Part shown: positions 1-9,134 of the stretch, piece by piece
How the letters are laid out: each line of letters begins with the position of its first letter
How positions within the stretch are numbered: the stretch's first letter is position 1
DNA from: Streptococcus saliviloxodontae
Lineage (GTDB): Bacteria > Bacillota > Bacilli > Lactobacillales > Streptococcaceae
Direction of reading: 5' to 3'
Length of the DNA: 54,705 nt
Assembly: GCF_016908655.1 (NCBI RefSeq)
Contig: NZ_JAFBEI010000009.1
Location: 1-54,705, forward strand
Notes under the pieces: generated by a model
Seen by the model: only the letters and a program-made list of their open reading frames with translations
The model's database searches: none
Told to the model about the DNA's origin: nothing
Position numbers and translations under genes: made by a program

Positions 1-132
1 TTTATCCTTTGACAAATATCTAAGCCGACTACTTTAGGTCAAAAAAGGTTCTGTCGTTCAGAAAATGAAATGGAGTATCTCATGCGTTTGTCGTGACTTG
101 GTGCAGACTAGCTATAATTGTTTGTGCTTTTG

Positions 133-141
133 TGCTATAAT
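133..141 (+). promoter_or_regulatory. extended −10 promoter for metG
   Basis: TGC followed by TATAAT forms an extended −10 element; no good −35 is visible. The leader holds a small hairpin (TCCCTC 153–158 with GAGGGA 166–171). A second one (TTTCAT 184–189 with ATGAAA 195–200) overlaps the AAAGGA ribosome binding site. I saw no T-box GGTGG-type motif in the 210 bases before the gene. Confidence 0.6.
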
Positions 142-210
142 AAAGTATTCACTCCCTCCTTATTTGAGGGAATTATAAAATGGTTTCATTAGCCATGAAA
201 GGATTTGACA

Positions 211-2274
211 ATGACTGAAAAACAATCATTCTACATTACAACGCCGATTTACTACCCTTCTGGTAAATTGCACATCGGTTCTGCTTACACAACAATTGCC
301 TGTGATGTTTTAGCGCGTTACAAACGCATGATGGACTACGATGTTTTCTATTTGACTGGTCTTGATGAACATGGTCAGAAGATTCAGCAAAAAGCAGAAG
401 AAGCTGGCATTACTCCTCAAACTTACGTTGATGGTATGGCTGTTGGCGTTAAGGAACTCTGGGAACTTTTGGATATTTCTTATGACAAATTCATCCGTAC
501 AACAGATGATTACCATGAAGAAGTGGTTGCCAAGGTCTTTGAGCGTTTGCTTGAAAAAGGTGATATCTATCTTGGGGAATACCAAGGTTGGTACTCTGTT
601 TCTGATGAGGAATACTTCACAGAAAGCCAGTTAGCAGAAGTTTATCGTGACGAAGAAGGTAAGGTTATTGGTGGTTTGGCACCATCAGGTCATGAAGTTG
701 AGTTGGTTTCAGAAGAGTCTTATTTCTTCAAACTCAGCAAATATCAAAAACATCTAGAAGCTTTCTTCAAAGCGCATCCTGATTTTATTAGTCCAAACCG
801 TCGTATGAACGAGATGCTTAAAAACTTCATCGAGCCTGGTTTAGAAGACTTGGCGGTGTCTCGTACGACCTTTACTTGGGGTGTACCTGTTCTGTCAAAT
901 CCAAAGCACGTGGTCTATGTGTGGATTGATGCCCTTCTTAACTATGCGACAGCTCTTGGCTATGGTCAAGCAGATTCTTCTAACTTTGACAAGTTTTGGC
1001 TTGATCAAACCGTCACAAAATCATGGACGGATGAAGACGGCAAAACGTGGGATTTCACCGTCAATCCAGAAATCAATCACATGGTTGGTAAGGACATTTT
1101 ACGTTTCCATTCTATCTACTGGCCAATTATTTTGATGGCGCTTGATTTGCCATTGCCAAACCGACTGGTTGCTCACGGTTGGTTTGTCATGAAAAATGGT
1201 AAAATGTCTAAATCTAAAGGAAATGTTATCTATCCAGAAATGTTAGTCGAACGTTTCGGACTTGACCCACTTCGTTACTACCTCATGCGTAGTTTGCCAG
1301 TTGGTTCAGACGGTACCTTCACACCAGAAGATTACGTTAGCCGTATCAACTATGAGTTGGCAAATGACCTCGGAAACCTCCTCAACCGTACGGTTGCTAT
1401 GATTAACAAGTACTTTGATGGGCAAATTCCAGCCTACAAAGAAAATGTCACTGACTTCGATGCTGATTTGGCAGCTGTTGTTGCTGATAATATTGCTAGC
1501 TACCATAAATACATGGATGCTGTCGATTATCCAAAAGCTCTTGAAGCAGTTTGGGCAATCATTTCACGTACTAATAAGTACATCGATGAGACAGCACCTT
1601 GGGTACTTGCTAAGGAAGAAGGGGATAAAGAAGCCCTTGCAGCTGTTATGGCGCACTTGGCAGCAAGTCTGCGCGTGACAGCTCATCTCATTCAACCATT
1701 TATGATGGAGACATCAAATGCAATCATGGAGCAATTGGGTCTAGGTGCAAGCTTTGATCTTGTGAACCTTGATTTAGCAGGTCTTCCGTCTGATGTTACT
1801 GTTGTAGCTAAAGGGACACCAATTTTCCCACGTCTAGACATGGAAGAAGAGATTGCTTACATTAAGAGCCAAATGAAGGTTGATGAACCAGAAACTGACA
1901 ATGAGTGGAATCCAGAAGAAGTTGAGCTCAAGTCAAGCAAGGATGAGATTAAGTTTGAGACCTTTGATGCTGTTGAAATCCGTGTGGCAGAAGTAAAAGA
2001 AGTGGAAAAAGTTGACGGTTCTGACAAATTGCTTCGCTTCCGTTTGGACGCAGGTGATGGCGAAGATCGCCAAATCCTTTCAGGTATTGCAAAATTCTAT
2101 CCAAACGAGCAAGAATTGGTCGGTCAGAAACTCCAAATCGTTGCTAACCTCAAACCACGTAAAATGATGAAAAAATATGTCAGTCAAGGCATGATTCTCT
2201 CAGCAGAGCATGACGGCAAGCTGACTGTTTTAACGGTTGATCCATCGGTACCAAACGGTAGTGTGATTGGGTAA
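211..2274 (+). CDS. metG: methionyl-tRNA synthetase
   Basis: Charges tRNA-Met with methionine in the cytoplasm (class I aminoacyl-tRNA synthetase). The N-terminus has the HIGH-type signature as HIGS (LHIGSAYTT, near residue 20), and the KMSKS loop is visible as KMSKSKGN. After the anticodon-binding helical domain, the C-terminal ~100 residues form an EMAP/Trbp111-type tRNA-binding domain ([11 protein letters not shown]...), as in many long bacterial MetRS proteins. The length of 687 aa fits. I chose ATG 211 because AAAGGA at 198–203 lies 7 bases upstream; an in-frame TTG at 205 has no such site. The gene stands alone, with its own promoter and terminator. Confidence 0.97.
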   Translation: MTEKQSFYITTPIYYPSGKLHIGSAYTTIACDVLARYKRMMDYDVFYLTGLDEHGQKIQQKAEEAGITPQTYVDGMAVGVKELWELLDISYDKFIRTTDDYHEEVVAKVFERLLEKGDIYLGEYQGWYSVSDEEYFTESQLAEVYRDEEGKVIGGLAPSGHEVELVSEESYFFKLSKYQKHLEAFFKAHPDFISPNRRMNEMLKNFIEPGLEDLAVSRTTFTWGVPVLSNPKHVVYVWIDALLNYATALGYGQADSSNFDKFWLDQTVTKSWTDEDGKTWDFTVNPEINHMVGKDILRFHSIYWPIILMALDLPLPNRLVAHGWFVMKNGKMSKSKGNVIYPEMLVERFGLDPLRYYLMRSLPVGSDGTFTPEDYVSRINYELANDLGNLLNRTVAMINKYFDGQIPAYKENVTDFDADLAAVVADNIASYHKYMDAVDYPKALEAVWAIISRTNKYIDETAPWVLAKEEGDKEALAAVMAHLAASLRVTAHLIQPFMMETSNAIMEQLGLGASFDLVNLDLAGLPSDVTVVAKGTPIFPRLDMEEEIAYIKSQMKVDEPETDNEWNPEEVELKSSKDEIKFETFDAVEIRVAEVKEVEKVDGSDKLLRFRLDAGDGEDRQILSGIAKFYPNEQELVGQKLQIVANLKPRKMMKKYVSQGMILSAEHDGKLTVLTVDPSVPNGSVIG

Positions 2275-2349
2275 AACAACATAGACTTAAATTAGCTTTT
2301 TTCAGGCTCACTTCAGAGAAGTGTATCTTGAAAATAGTCTAACAAGGTG

Positions 2350-2386
2350 AAGAAGTTAAGAACGTTTGTTCTGGCTTCTTTTTTTG
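2350..2386 (+). terminator. intrinsic terminator after metG
   Basis: AAGAAG (2350–2355) pairs with CTTCTT (2375–2380). An inner stem AGAAC/GTTCT (2359–2363 with 2368–2372) caps it. A run of T follows. Confidence 0.75.
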
Positions 2387-2412
2387 CATTTATGAGACCT
2401 TGCTTTCTGACC

Positions 2413-2441
2413 TTGTATTCTTATTTTTAGCTTGTTATAAT
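2413..2441 (+). promoter_or_regulatory. promoter of the DUF4832 gene
   Basis: TTGTAT (2413–2418), a 17-base spacer and TATAAT (2436–2441) with an extended TG at 2433–2434. It is well placed about 40 bases before the start codon. Confidence 0.75.
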
Positions 2442-2481
2442 ATAGGTCAGCGTCACCGAACGAGGTGTTAGAGGGAGAGTA

Positions 2482-3834
2482 ATGAAAAAGTACGTGGTAG
2501 TTTTATGTGTCATGCTTATTTTAGGAGGTCTGGGTTTGGTTTTGGTTTCTGGCTATCTCAATCACAAAAAGGAACAAACCTATACTTATTCGACAAAGGT
2601 GATAGGTAATCCTTTGATGGGGTATGCTCCACAAGCGACTGATGAGGAAGTATCTAAGGATGTTGAGCTACTTTATGTGGATGTGACTTGGGCTGAGCTT
2701 GAGCCTAAAGAGGGGCAGTTTCAGTGGGAGGCTATTGAGAAGGCAAATCAGTTTGATCGCTGGCGCTCTGAAGGGAAGCATGTGGTTTTTCGATTTATTT
2801 TAGATTATCCAACAGAAGAGAAACATAAGGACATTCCTAACTGGCTTTATGAAAGTTTAGATCATCCTGGAGCTTGGTATAGTACTTCTTATGGAAAAGG
2901 TTTTTCGCCTAATTATGCTGATAAAAAGTTGCAGTCCTATTATAAAAAAGCTGTACAGGCAATGGCTCAGCGTTGGGGTGATGATGGGTTTATCGCCTAT
3001 ATTGAGCTTGGAGGTGTAGGACACTGGGGAGAGTGGCATGTGAATACTGCTGAGGGAGTGCCCTCTCTTCCTCGATTCGCAGAGTTGGAAAATTTTGTCA
3101 GTCCTTGGCTGACAGCTGATTTTACAGGCAGTCAATTTCTCATGCGTCGCCCCTTTACAACTGCAAAGAAAAATGGATTGGGGCTTTATAATGACATGGC
3201 AGGCTCTATCTCAGATACCAAAGAATGGTTAAAATGGATAGAATCTGGAGGTAGTTATAATCAGACAGGAGAGTCGGTTTTAGTAGCTATGTCAGATTAT
3301 TGGCAATCAGCACCAGTCGGTGGTGAATTGACGAGTGGCATTAGTATGAAAACGCTAATGTCCACAAGATTGTCAGAAACGCGAAAGTGGGTTAGACAGT
3401 CCCACACCAGTTTTTTAGGACCTAAAGTGGCTGAAAAAAATTCTGAAGGCTATTACCAGTTATTATCCGACCTGGGCTATCGTTTATGGATTTCAAAGGC
3501 TGTTTTAAAGGGTTATGGAAAACAAAAAACGCTCAGTTTGACTTGGCATAATGCAGGGCAGGCTCCGTTTTATAAAGACTGGTCCGTTCGTCTCCAAGTC
3601 GTCGATTCGTCAGGTAAGGTACTAGACTCAGCACCATTTTCAATGGATTTAAGGAAAATTTTACCAGATCAGAGTCAGACGATTACTAATGAGTTGCCCA
3701 AATCTTTTGTGACAGCTGATGGCAATCTGAGAGGGCAGTTACGTTTGGCTATTATCGACCCTATGACTGACAAACCAGCTGTGAAACTACTGATGGAGGG
3801 TCAAGAGTCCTCGAGAGAGATTAGTTTGTTTTAA
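2482..3834 (+). CDS. secreted/membrane-anchored DUF4832 protein, glycosidase-like
   Basis: A 450-aa protein with an N-terminal hydrophobic segment (residues about 4–24) that should export it or anchor it outside. The body resembles DUF4832/DUF4874 proteins with a TIM-barrel glycoside-hydrolase look: NPLMGYAP near residue 42, VTWAELEPKEGQ near 70, and ELGGVGHWGEWH near 175, where a glutamate could be catalytic. The C-terminal ~100 residues look like a β-sandwich. RBS GGGAG lies 4 bases before ATG. It has its own promoter and terminator just upstream of the Pel-like operon, so I infer a role in trimming or binding that polymer. The reaction and substrate are unknown. Confidence 0.75.
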   Translation: MKKYVVVLCVMLILGGLGLVLVSGYLNHKKEQTYTYSTKVIGNPLMGYAPQATDEEVSKDVELLYVDVTWAELEPKEGQFQWEAIEKANQFDRWRSEGKHVVFRFILDYPTEEKHKDIPNWLYESLDHPGAWYSTSYGKGFSPNYADKKLQSYYKKAVQAMAQRWGDDGFIAYIELGGVGHWGEWHVNTAEGVPSLPRFAELENFVSPWLTADFTGSQFLMRRPFTTAKKNGLGLYNDMAGSISDTKEWLKWIESGGSYNQTGESVLVAMSDYWQSAPVGGELTSGISMKTLMSTRLSETRKWVRQSHTSFLGPKVAEKNSEGYYQLLSDLGYRLWISKAVLKGYGKQKTLSLTWHNAGQAPFYKDWSVRLQVVDSSGKVLDSAPFSMDLRKILPDQSQTITNELPKSFVTADGNLRGQLRLAIIDPMTDKPAVKLLMEGQESSREISLF

Positions 3835-3855
3835 GCAAGAATATAGCGTATTGAG

Positions 3856-3892
3856 GTTAGTGATCCTAAAGATAAGGAGAGCTAACTTTTTT
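3856..3892 (+). terminator. intrinsic terminator after the DUF4832 gene
   Basis: GTTAG (3856–3860) pairs with CTAAC (3882–3886). An inner TCCT/AGGA stem continues it, and six T follow. It separates the DUF4832 gene from the pel-like operon. Confidence 0.65.
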
Positions 3893-4024
3893 GTTGCCTC
3901 TAAAGTCATTCATTAGGAAATTATTTTTTCAAATATGAGAATAATTTCTTGTTTTTTAATGACTCAAATGTTGCTATCGAGAGATTGGGCTGATGAATCC
4001 TTATTATTAAAATGTCAATTCAGT

Positions 4025-4054
4025 TTGGAAATAATGAGTAGTCGCTGCTATAAT
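4025..4054 (+). promoter_or_regulatory. promoter of the pel-like operon
   Basis: TTGGAA (4025–4030), an 18-base spacer and TATAAT (4049–4054) with an extended TG at 4046–4047. A perfect 12-bp palindrome, AATATTAATATT (4052–4063), overlaps the expected transcription start and could be an operator. A second TATAAT at 4205–4210 lacks a partner −35. The rest of the 426-base gap 3835–4260 is AT-rich without a plausible gene. Confidence 0.6.
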
Positions 4055-4077
4055 ATTAATATTTTTTAGGATAATGG

Positions 4078-4118
4078 CTTTTTTTCAGAAAAAAAGAAGG
4101 TCTTTTACTGAAAAAAAG
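4078..4118 (+). repeat. 11-bp inverted repeat in the pel-like operon leader
   Basis: CTTTTTTTCAG (4078–4088) and CTGAAAAAAAG (4108–4118) are perfect inverted repeats around a 19-base loop, inside the roughly 200-base untranslated leader. It could be an RNA hairpin or a protein-binding site. It is not a classic terminator, because no GC-rich stem is present. Confidence 0.6.
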
Positions 4119-4260
4119 TATAAAAAGTTGTAATATAGGGTATTTTTTTGTAAAGAATTTTCAAATAAATTGACATTTTTGTAATAATATGCTAACCTTT
4201 GGTATATAATATTCGCGTTAATTAAGATGTTATCAATTAGGAGAAAAAGGAAGAGAAACG

Positions 4261-6348
4261 ATGGCAATTTTAGTGACAGGTAATACGCGCTATATCTCAG
4301 GAGAGGATTTAAGCGCTTTCTTTTTAGAAACACATGTTTTTGTTTTGGGGGAATTAAAGGCTTCTGAGGTAGATACAGGAAGGGGACTTACTGTGATTCC
4401 TCGTCAGAGGTCTACTTCTATAGATCGTGTGATTGATCGTTTTGATATTGATACGGTCATCTATTTATCACAATCCTTAAATGCTGCTGAGGAGCAGCTA
4501 GATGAAGCAGCGCAGCTTAAAATGATTTTAGATGCATTAAAAGGTCGCTCGGCTGTCAGATTTCTTTATGTTGTAGGACCAGATTTATTGTTCCATCAGG
4601 AAACGAGTCGTTCCTTGTCTCTAAACTATACAGTTGACCTTTGCCAAATGGCTGCTAGTCAGGAAGGTTTTGACTTTAAGCTCTTGACCAGTCTCTTTCT
4701 CTATGATGAGACGCTTGAGGGCGATAGCCTTTATAAGCTTTGTTCACATCTTATCAATCAGACCCACCCTGAGGTAGCTTATCATCCTGACCAGATTTGC
4801 TACTACGTGGCTAGTCATGACTTAGTGAAGTTAGTCTATCGTTTACTAGATTACTGGGAAGAGGATTCTAGTAGTGAGTTTATGATGCACGATAGCCTAG
4901 CCTTAACCTATAAAGACGTGCTTGAAGCTCTTTCAAAAGGTTTAGGGGTTTCTGTGAGCTTGGAGGATTTCTGTCAAGAGGACCTTCCTGTCATTGAAAT
5001 GACTGAGACGAATGCTTGGTTAAAAGAAACCTATGGCTGGTTTCCACAGTTATCGCTATTAGAAACCGTCGATCAATTGGACCCTACTCTTTATAGAGAG
5101 GGGGCTAAAACAAAGGAGACAGGAAAGGGGGCTCAACAGTTACTAAATCGCTTAGACAATCAATCTCACCTTGTAAAGTTTCTCTATTTATTGGTCATTT
5201 GGCTTGTGTCTGAAGGGTTATCGTATGGCGTTGATAGTCGTCTTTATGCCAGTCACTTGGATTTTCGTTTTGTAGCGGTGCTTTTGGTAGGGATAACATT
5301 GGGGACTCCATACGGTTTGTCAGCTGCAGTGCTAGCTATCGTAGGTTTTTTAGGTCAGGCTTTACACACTGGCTCTACCCTAGCCACTCTCTTTTTTGAA
5401 CCGCTCAATTGGCTACCTTATATGATTTATTTGATTGCTGGTATGCTTGCTGGAACGATTAAGGATCAGAAGTTGGGACAATTGGAGCAATTAAGGGAAT
5501 CTAAAGAGGCTCTTGAAGAAGAGTTGCAGTTAGAGCAGACTTTTTCACAGCACCTGCTAGATGATAAGAAAGAACTTGCCTATCAAGTTTTGGAACAAAA
5601 AGAGAGTTATGCTCAAGTACTAAGTTTATTGAAGAGCTTAGATACAGCCTACCCAGAATTCTTCTTGTTAACACTTATGAATCACTTGTCGGACAAATTT
5701 AAGACAAGAGAGATCTTCCTTTATGAGGAAAAGGGTCAGGGAGTGACACGTCTTTTACATACTTTGTCAGATTCTAAAGAGCTTTATCCGATTGATAAAT
5801 TAAGGACCTTGCTAGGCGAGATTGATTGTCAACCGGTCTGGATCAATCAGCACCTACGCTTGGATTATCCAAACTACCTCCTTCGTTTAGGTTATGGTGG
5901 TCAGTCTTATGTTATTGTGGTGACGCAAGTTGGCTTAGAGCAGGTTAATCTCTACCACCAAAATCTATTTGAGGTGACAGGAAAGCTTGCAGAGCAGTCA
6001 TTTGAGTCCTGCCTACTAAAAAGTAGGCAGCTGGCTTCTTCTCAAGAGACAGTGGTAACAGTCCAAGATTTTAGAAGGAAGGTCCTTGCCTTAGATGAGA
6101 AGGTCAGTCTGAGAGATACTTATAGGGTACTTACGCTGTCCCAGGCTAACAAGAACGTCGTAAAAAGAGCTGAGTCTAGTTTAGGTGCCTTTGATACCTT
6201 GGGACAAGGAGAGGACCAGTTGATGCTTCTGACATTAAGTCAAGGAGCAGACACTTCAACCTCTATCGCTGAGGGATATGAAGTGTTATCTGCTCAGAGT
6301 GTTGAGGATGCGGCAGAAGCTATTCGTCTGGAACAGCTTATGCTCTGA
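4261..6348 (+). CDS. pelD: PelD-like membrane sensor with N-terminal SDR-like domain
   Basis: A 695-aa protein. Residues 1–~285 resemble an NAD-dependent epimerase/SDR fold, but the nucleotide loop is degenerate (VTGNTRYISGEDL) and no YxxxK is visible. Residues ~305–400 hold about four membrane helices. Residues ~405–460 are a charged coiled coil, ~465–590 look like a GAF domain, and ~598–690 like a degenerate GGDEF domain. This is the PelD layout plus an extra N-terminal domain. In Pseudomonas, PelD activates Pel synthesis by binding c-di-GMP at an RxxD site; I find no RxxD in residues 465–695. RBS AAAGGAAGAG precedes ATG. It is the first gene of the operon, and pelE follows after 10 bases. 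The family call is from layout and context. Confidence 0.75.
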   Translation: MAILVTGNTRYISGEDLSAFFLETHVFVLGELKASEVDTGRGLTVIPRQRSTSIDRVIDRFDIDTVIYLSQSLNAAEEQLDEAAQLKMILDALKGRSAVRFLYVVGPDLLFHQETSRSLSLNYTVDLCQMAASQEGFDFKLLTSLFLYDETLEGDSLYKLCSHLINQTHPEVAYHPDQICYYVASHDLVKLVYRLLDYWEEDSSSEFMMHDSLALTYKDVLEALSKGLGVSVSLEDFCQEDLPVIEMTETNAWLKETYGWFPQLSLLETVDQLDPTLYREGAKTKETGKGAQQLLNRLDNQSHLVKFLYLLVIWLVSEGLSYGVDSRLYASHLDFRFVAVLLVGITLGTPYGLSAAVLAIVGFLGQALHTGSTLATLFFEPLNWLPYMIYLIAGMLAGTIKDQKLGQLEQLRESKEALEEELQLEQTFSQHLLDDKKELAYQVLEQKESYAQVLSLLKSLDTAYPEFFLLTLMNHLSDKFKTREIFLYEEKGQGVTRLLHTLSDSKELYPIDKLRTLLGEIDCQPVWINQHLRLDYPNYLLRLGYGGQSYVIVVTQVGLEQVNLYHQNLFEVTGKLAEQSFESCLLKSRQLASSQETVVTVQDFRRKVLALDEKVSLRDTYRVLTLSQANKNVVKRAESSLGAFDTLGQGEDQLMLLTLSQGADTSTSIAEGYEVLSAQSVEDAAEAIRLEQLML

Positions 6349-6358
6349 GGAGGTGGAT

Positions 6359-7267
6359 ATGTTACTAGTTATCGTTTTAGTCTTACATATCGTCTTGGTT
6401 CTTTTTAGCCTATATAAGGTAAATAAAGTTAATTTTTCACTAACTCGGTCTCTTGTTGTGGTAGGATTCTTACTGCCTATCTTGGGCGTTTTGATATGGT
6501 ACTGGATCTTTCAGGAGAGGCAAAGACCAGAACCTTCCCATTTTGATGAGATTGTACCTTGGTTAAGTGAGGACCAGCCCTTAGAGGCTTTAGAGAGTGC
6601 TATAACTGATTTTGATGTTAAAGGAATTGTTCCTTTTAGGGAAGCCTTGCTTTTAAATACCTCTAGTGTTAGGCGTGAGTTATTGATTGATTTAATTTTC
6701 GAGTCTGCAGAACGGTTCGTTCCTCTGTTACAAACGGCAAGGTTAAATGATGATGTCGAAGTGGTTCACTACGCGACAACGATTTTATCTGAGTTGACAG
6801 CCAAGTACGACACCAAACTGCGTCAGCTAACAGAACAGGTCCGCAAAGCCCCTACAGTTGCGAACCAGCTAGCTTATACCAGATTCTTAGACCTTTATAT
6901 AAAGAGTCACATTGCAGAAGGGCACTATGCTCAGCAATTACGACACCAGTATATCAGTCGCGTCAAGACCTTGCTTCAGGAGGGGCTTGTGAGAGAGAAG
7001 GGGCTTTTCGTTACTCTAGGGAACTATCTGATAGAAGCTGGCGATTTTGAGAGTTTGTCTAGTCTTTTACTAGATATGGATAAGCAATTTCCATTTGCGG
7101 AGGAGACTTGCCTCTTGCACCTTCAAAAACTCTATTTGGAAAAAAATCAAGAAGAACTATCGCTTTATTTAGAAACGGTAAGGCAAAAGAGGGTCTATTT
7201 CTCAGCAGAAAATAGAGATTTTGTTACTCGCTTGCTATCTAGTCAGGGAGAGAAGATATATGTTTAG
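6359..7267 (+). CDS. pelE: PelE-like membrane/TPR-type protein
   Basis: A 302-aa protein with two N-terminal hydrophobic helices (about residues 1–19 and 29–50) followed by a soluble helical region with TPR-like character. This matches PelE, which in Pel systems partners PelD and PelG in the membrane synthase complex. I chose ATG 6359 because GAGGAGGTG (6347–6355) lies directly upstream; the open frame extends further back into pelD but lacks a ribosome site there. It overlaps the next gene by 8 bases, indicating tight co-translation. The assignment rests on topology and position more than on strong motifs. Confidence 0.65.
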   Translation: MLLVIVLVLHIVLVLFSLYKVNKVNFSLTRSLVVVGFLLPILGVLIWYWIFQERQRPEPSHFDEIVPWLSEDQPLEALESAITDFDVKGIVPFREALLLNTSSVRRELLIDLIFESAERFVPLLQTARLNDDVEVVHYATTILSELTAKYDTKLRQLTEQVRKAPTVANQLAYTRFLDLYIKSHIAEGHYAQQLRHQYISRVKTLLQEGLVREKGLFVTLGNYLIEAGDFESLSSLLLDMDKQFPFAEETCLLHLQKLYLEKNQEELSLYLETVRQKRVYFSAENRDFVTRLLSSQGEKIYV

Positions 7268-9095
7268 GAAAAAAGGCTATCAATTTACCAGCCTAATAAT
7301 TGTTTTTGGATTACTGATAGTAATTGCAGGTGGCCTATTTTTGGAGAGAAAAGGAATCCAGTATCAGGTAACGAATCATGATGCTTACTTATTGGACGAT
7401 AAGAAGGTTCAGTCAAAGCAGGAGGCCTTGGCAAGGGTAAAACCGACCAACTTGGCTATTTATGATTCAACCAATAAAACGTCACAGGCAGCTCTACCTG
7501 GTTTTAAGCAGATATTTGAAGATATGCGCGTGGCGACGACTTATGTGGATATTTCTCAGGAATCGCTTTTCAATTTAGCAGATTATCAGACAGTGACTAT
7601 CTTGACCCCCAATATCGAACCTTTGGGGCAAAGAGTGTTGGATATCATGGACTGGGTCGAAGCAGGTGGCAATGTGATGTTTGCTATGACGCTTCAAAAA
7701 GATACCCTAGTTAGTCTTATTGAACAAAAAATCGGTATTGATACCTCAAGCTATTCAAATGCACTTGTCAGCTCTATCTTTATCAAAAAAGGCTTTATGC
7801 TAGGCGGAGGTCAGTCTTATGCCATTGAAAATGGCTACGATTCGTCTTGGTCAGTTGGTTTGTCCAAAGATGCTAAGGTCTATATGCAGACAGCCGATGA
7901 TTCAAAGGTTCCTTTGATTTGGTCTTATCGTTTAGGAACTGGTCGCGTTGTTGTGGATAACTTTGGGATTTACGAGCAATCCATGAGAGGATTCTATACT
8001 TCCTCTTACTCCTTGCTATCTGATGTGGGTATTTACCCAGTGATTAATTCTTCGGCATTTACGCTAGACGATTTTCCATCCCCTGTTCCTAGTGGAGATG
8101 CTACTTATATCTCTAGGGATTACAATATGTCGGTATCTGATTTTTACACCAATATTTGGTGGCCAAATATGGTCAAGTTATCTGATAAGTACGGTTTGAA
8201 ATACACAGGTGTTGTGATTGAAAACTATGAAGATGATACGACAGGTAGTCAAAAGCGTCAAAATGATACGTCGCGATTCACTTATTTTGGAAATCAATTG
8301 CTCCAAATGGGTGGCGAAATCGGCTATCACGGCTACAACCACCAACCTTTAAGTCTACCTTATGTGAATTATAATGGAGAGTTTAGTTATAAAAAATGGA
8401 AAGACGTCAATGCTATGGAAAAATCATTGACGGAGTTGGCTAATTTTACCAGCTATGTCTTTCCAGGGATAAGGTCATCTGTTTATGTACCACCGTCCAA
8501 TATTTTATCGCCTGAGGGACGTCAATTGATAGCTGATAAATTCCCTCAAATCCGCGTGATTGCTTCAAGTTATACCACCCTTGGACATGAGTATGCCCAA
8601 GAATTTGATGTCGCAAAAGACGGTATTGTGGAAGAACCTCGGATTTCATCCGGAACTGTTATCGATGATTACATCAAGTTAACCATGCTATCAGAGTTGA
8701 ATTTCCACATGGTTAGTCATCATTTTGTGCACCCAGATGATCCTTTGGATGTTGATCGTGGAGCCAAGATGGGTTGGAAAAAAATGTACCAAAATATTTC
8801 ACGCCAATTTTCTTGGCTTTACAAAGCAGCCCCTATGATTCGTAACCAGACGGAATCTGAGATGGGAGGCAGTATTCAGCGTTTTGCTAGTGTCAATGTG
8901 ACAAAAGAAGTTCGTCAAGATGCCTTTGTTTTTCACATCGATCATCTAGTGGATGAGGCTTACTTTATGGTTCGTATCAATGAGGGAGACATTGGTAAGA
9001 CGACAGGAGGAAGTTTGAAAAAGGTTGGAGAGAACCTTTACCTCCTTAGAGCACATCAAGCTGACGTAAAAATGACTCGTAAAACTGTTAAGTAG
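7260..9095 (+). CDS. pelA: PelA-type extracellular polysaccharide deacetylase (DUF2194-like)
   Basis: A 611-aa protein with one N-terminal membrane anchor (about residues 10–27); the rest is extracellular. Residues ~60–260 resemble a flavodoxin/glutamine-amidotransferase-like fold. Residues ~262–500 carry deacetylase-type motifs: LDDFPSP (269–275) with the metal-ligand aspartates, EIGYHGYNH (353–361) with two histidines, and VPPSN (410–414). A Pel-type deacetylase removes acetyl groups from N-acetylgalactosamine units, making the polymer cationic. The glycoside-hydrolase half of Gram-negative PelA is not evident, which resembles the deacetylase-only PelA of Gram-positive loci. ATG 7260 is preceded by AGGGAG; the frame start at 7221 would extend into pelE without a ribosome site. 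Confidence 0.75.
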   Translation: MFRKKGYQFTSLIIVFGLLIVIAGGLFLERKGIQYQVTNHDAYLLDDKKVQSKQEALARVKPTNLAIYDSTNKTSQAALPGFKQIFEDMRVATTYVDISQESLFNLADYQTVTILTPNIEPLGQRVLDIMDWVEAGGNVMFAMTLQKDTLVSLIEQKIGIDTSSYSNALVSSIFIKKGFMLGGGQSYAIENGYDSSWSVGLSKDAKVYMQTADDSKVPLIWSYRLGTGRVVVDNFGIYEQSMRGFYTSSYSLLSDVGIYPVINSSAFTLDDFPSPVPSGDATYISRDYNMSVSDFYTNIWWPNMVKLSDKYGLKYTGVVIENYEDDTTGSQKRQNDTSRFTYFGNQLLQMGGEIGYHGYNHQPLSLPYVNYNGEFSYKKWKDVNAMEKSLTELANFTSYVFPGIRSSVYVPPSNILSPEGRQLIADKFPQIRVIASSYTTLGHEYAQEFDVAKDGIVEEPRISSGTVIDDYIKLTMLSELNFHMVSHHFVHPDDPLDVDRGAKMGWKKMYQNISRQFSWLYKAAPMIRNQTESEMGGSIQRFASVNVTKEVRQDAFVFHIDHLVDEAYFMVRINEGDIGKTTGGSLKKVGENLYLLRAHQADVKMTRKTVK

Positions 9096-9134
9096 TAAGT
9101 AGTAAGATGATATAGAGATTTGAAAGGAAAAGAA

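Noticed and set aside
1..204. Possible T-box or riboswitch before metG
   Set aside because: Only short hairpins are seen; no T-box core motif and no terminator/antiterminator pair.
4426..4437. RVID in the PelD-like protein as a c-di-GMP RxxD site
   Set aside because: It lies at residues 56–59 in the N-terminal SDR-like domain, far from the GGDEF-like domain where the site should be.
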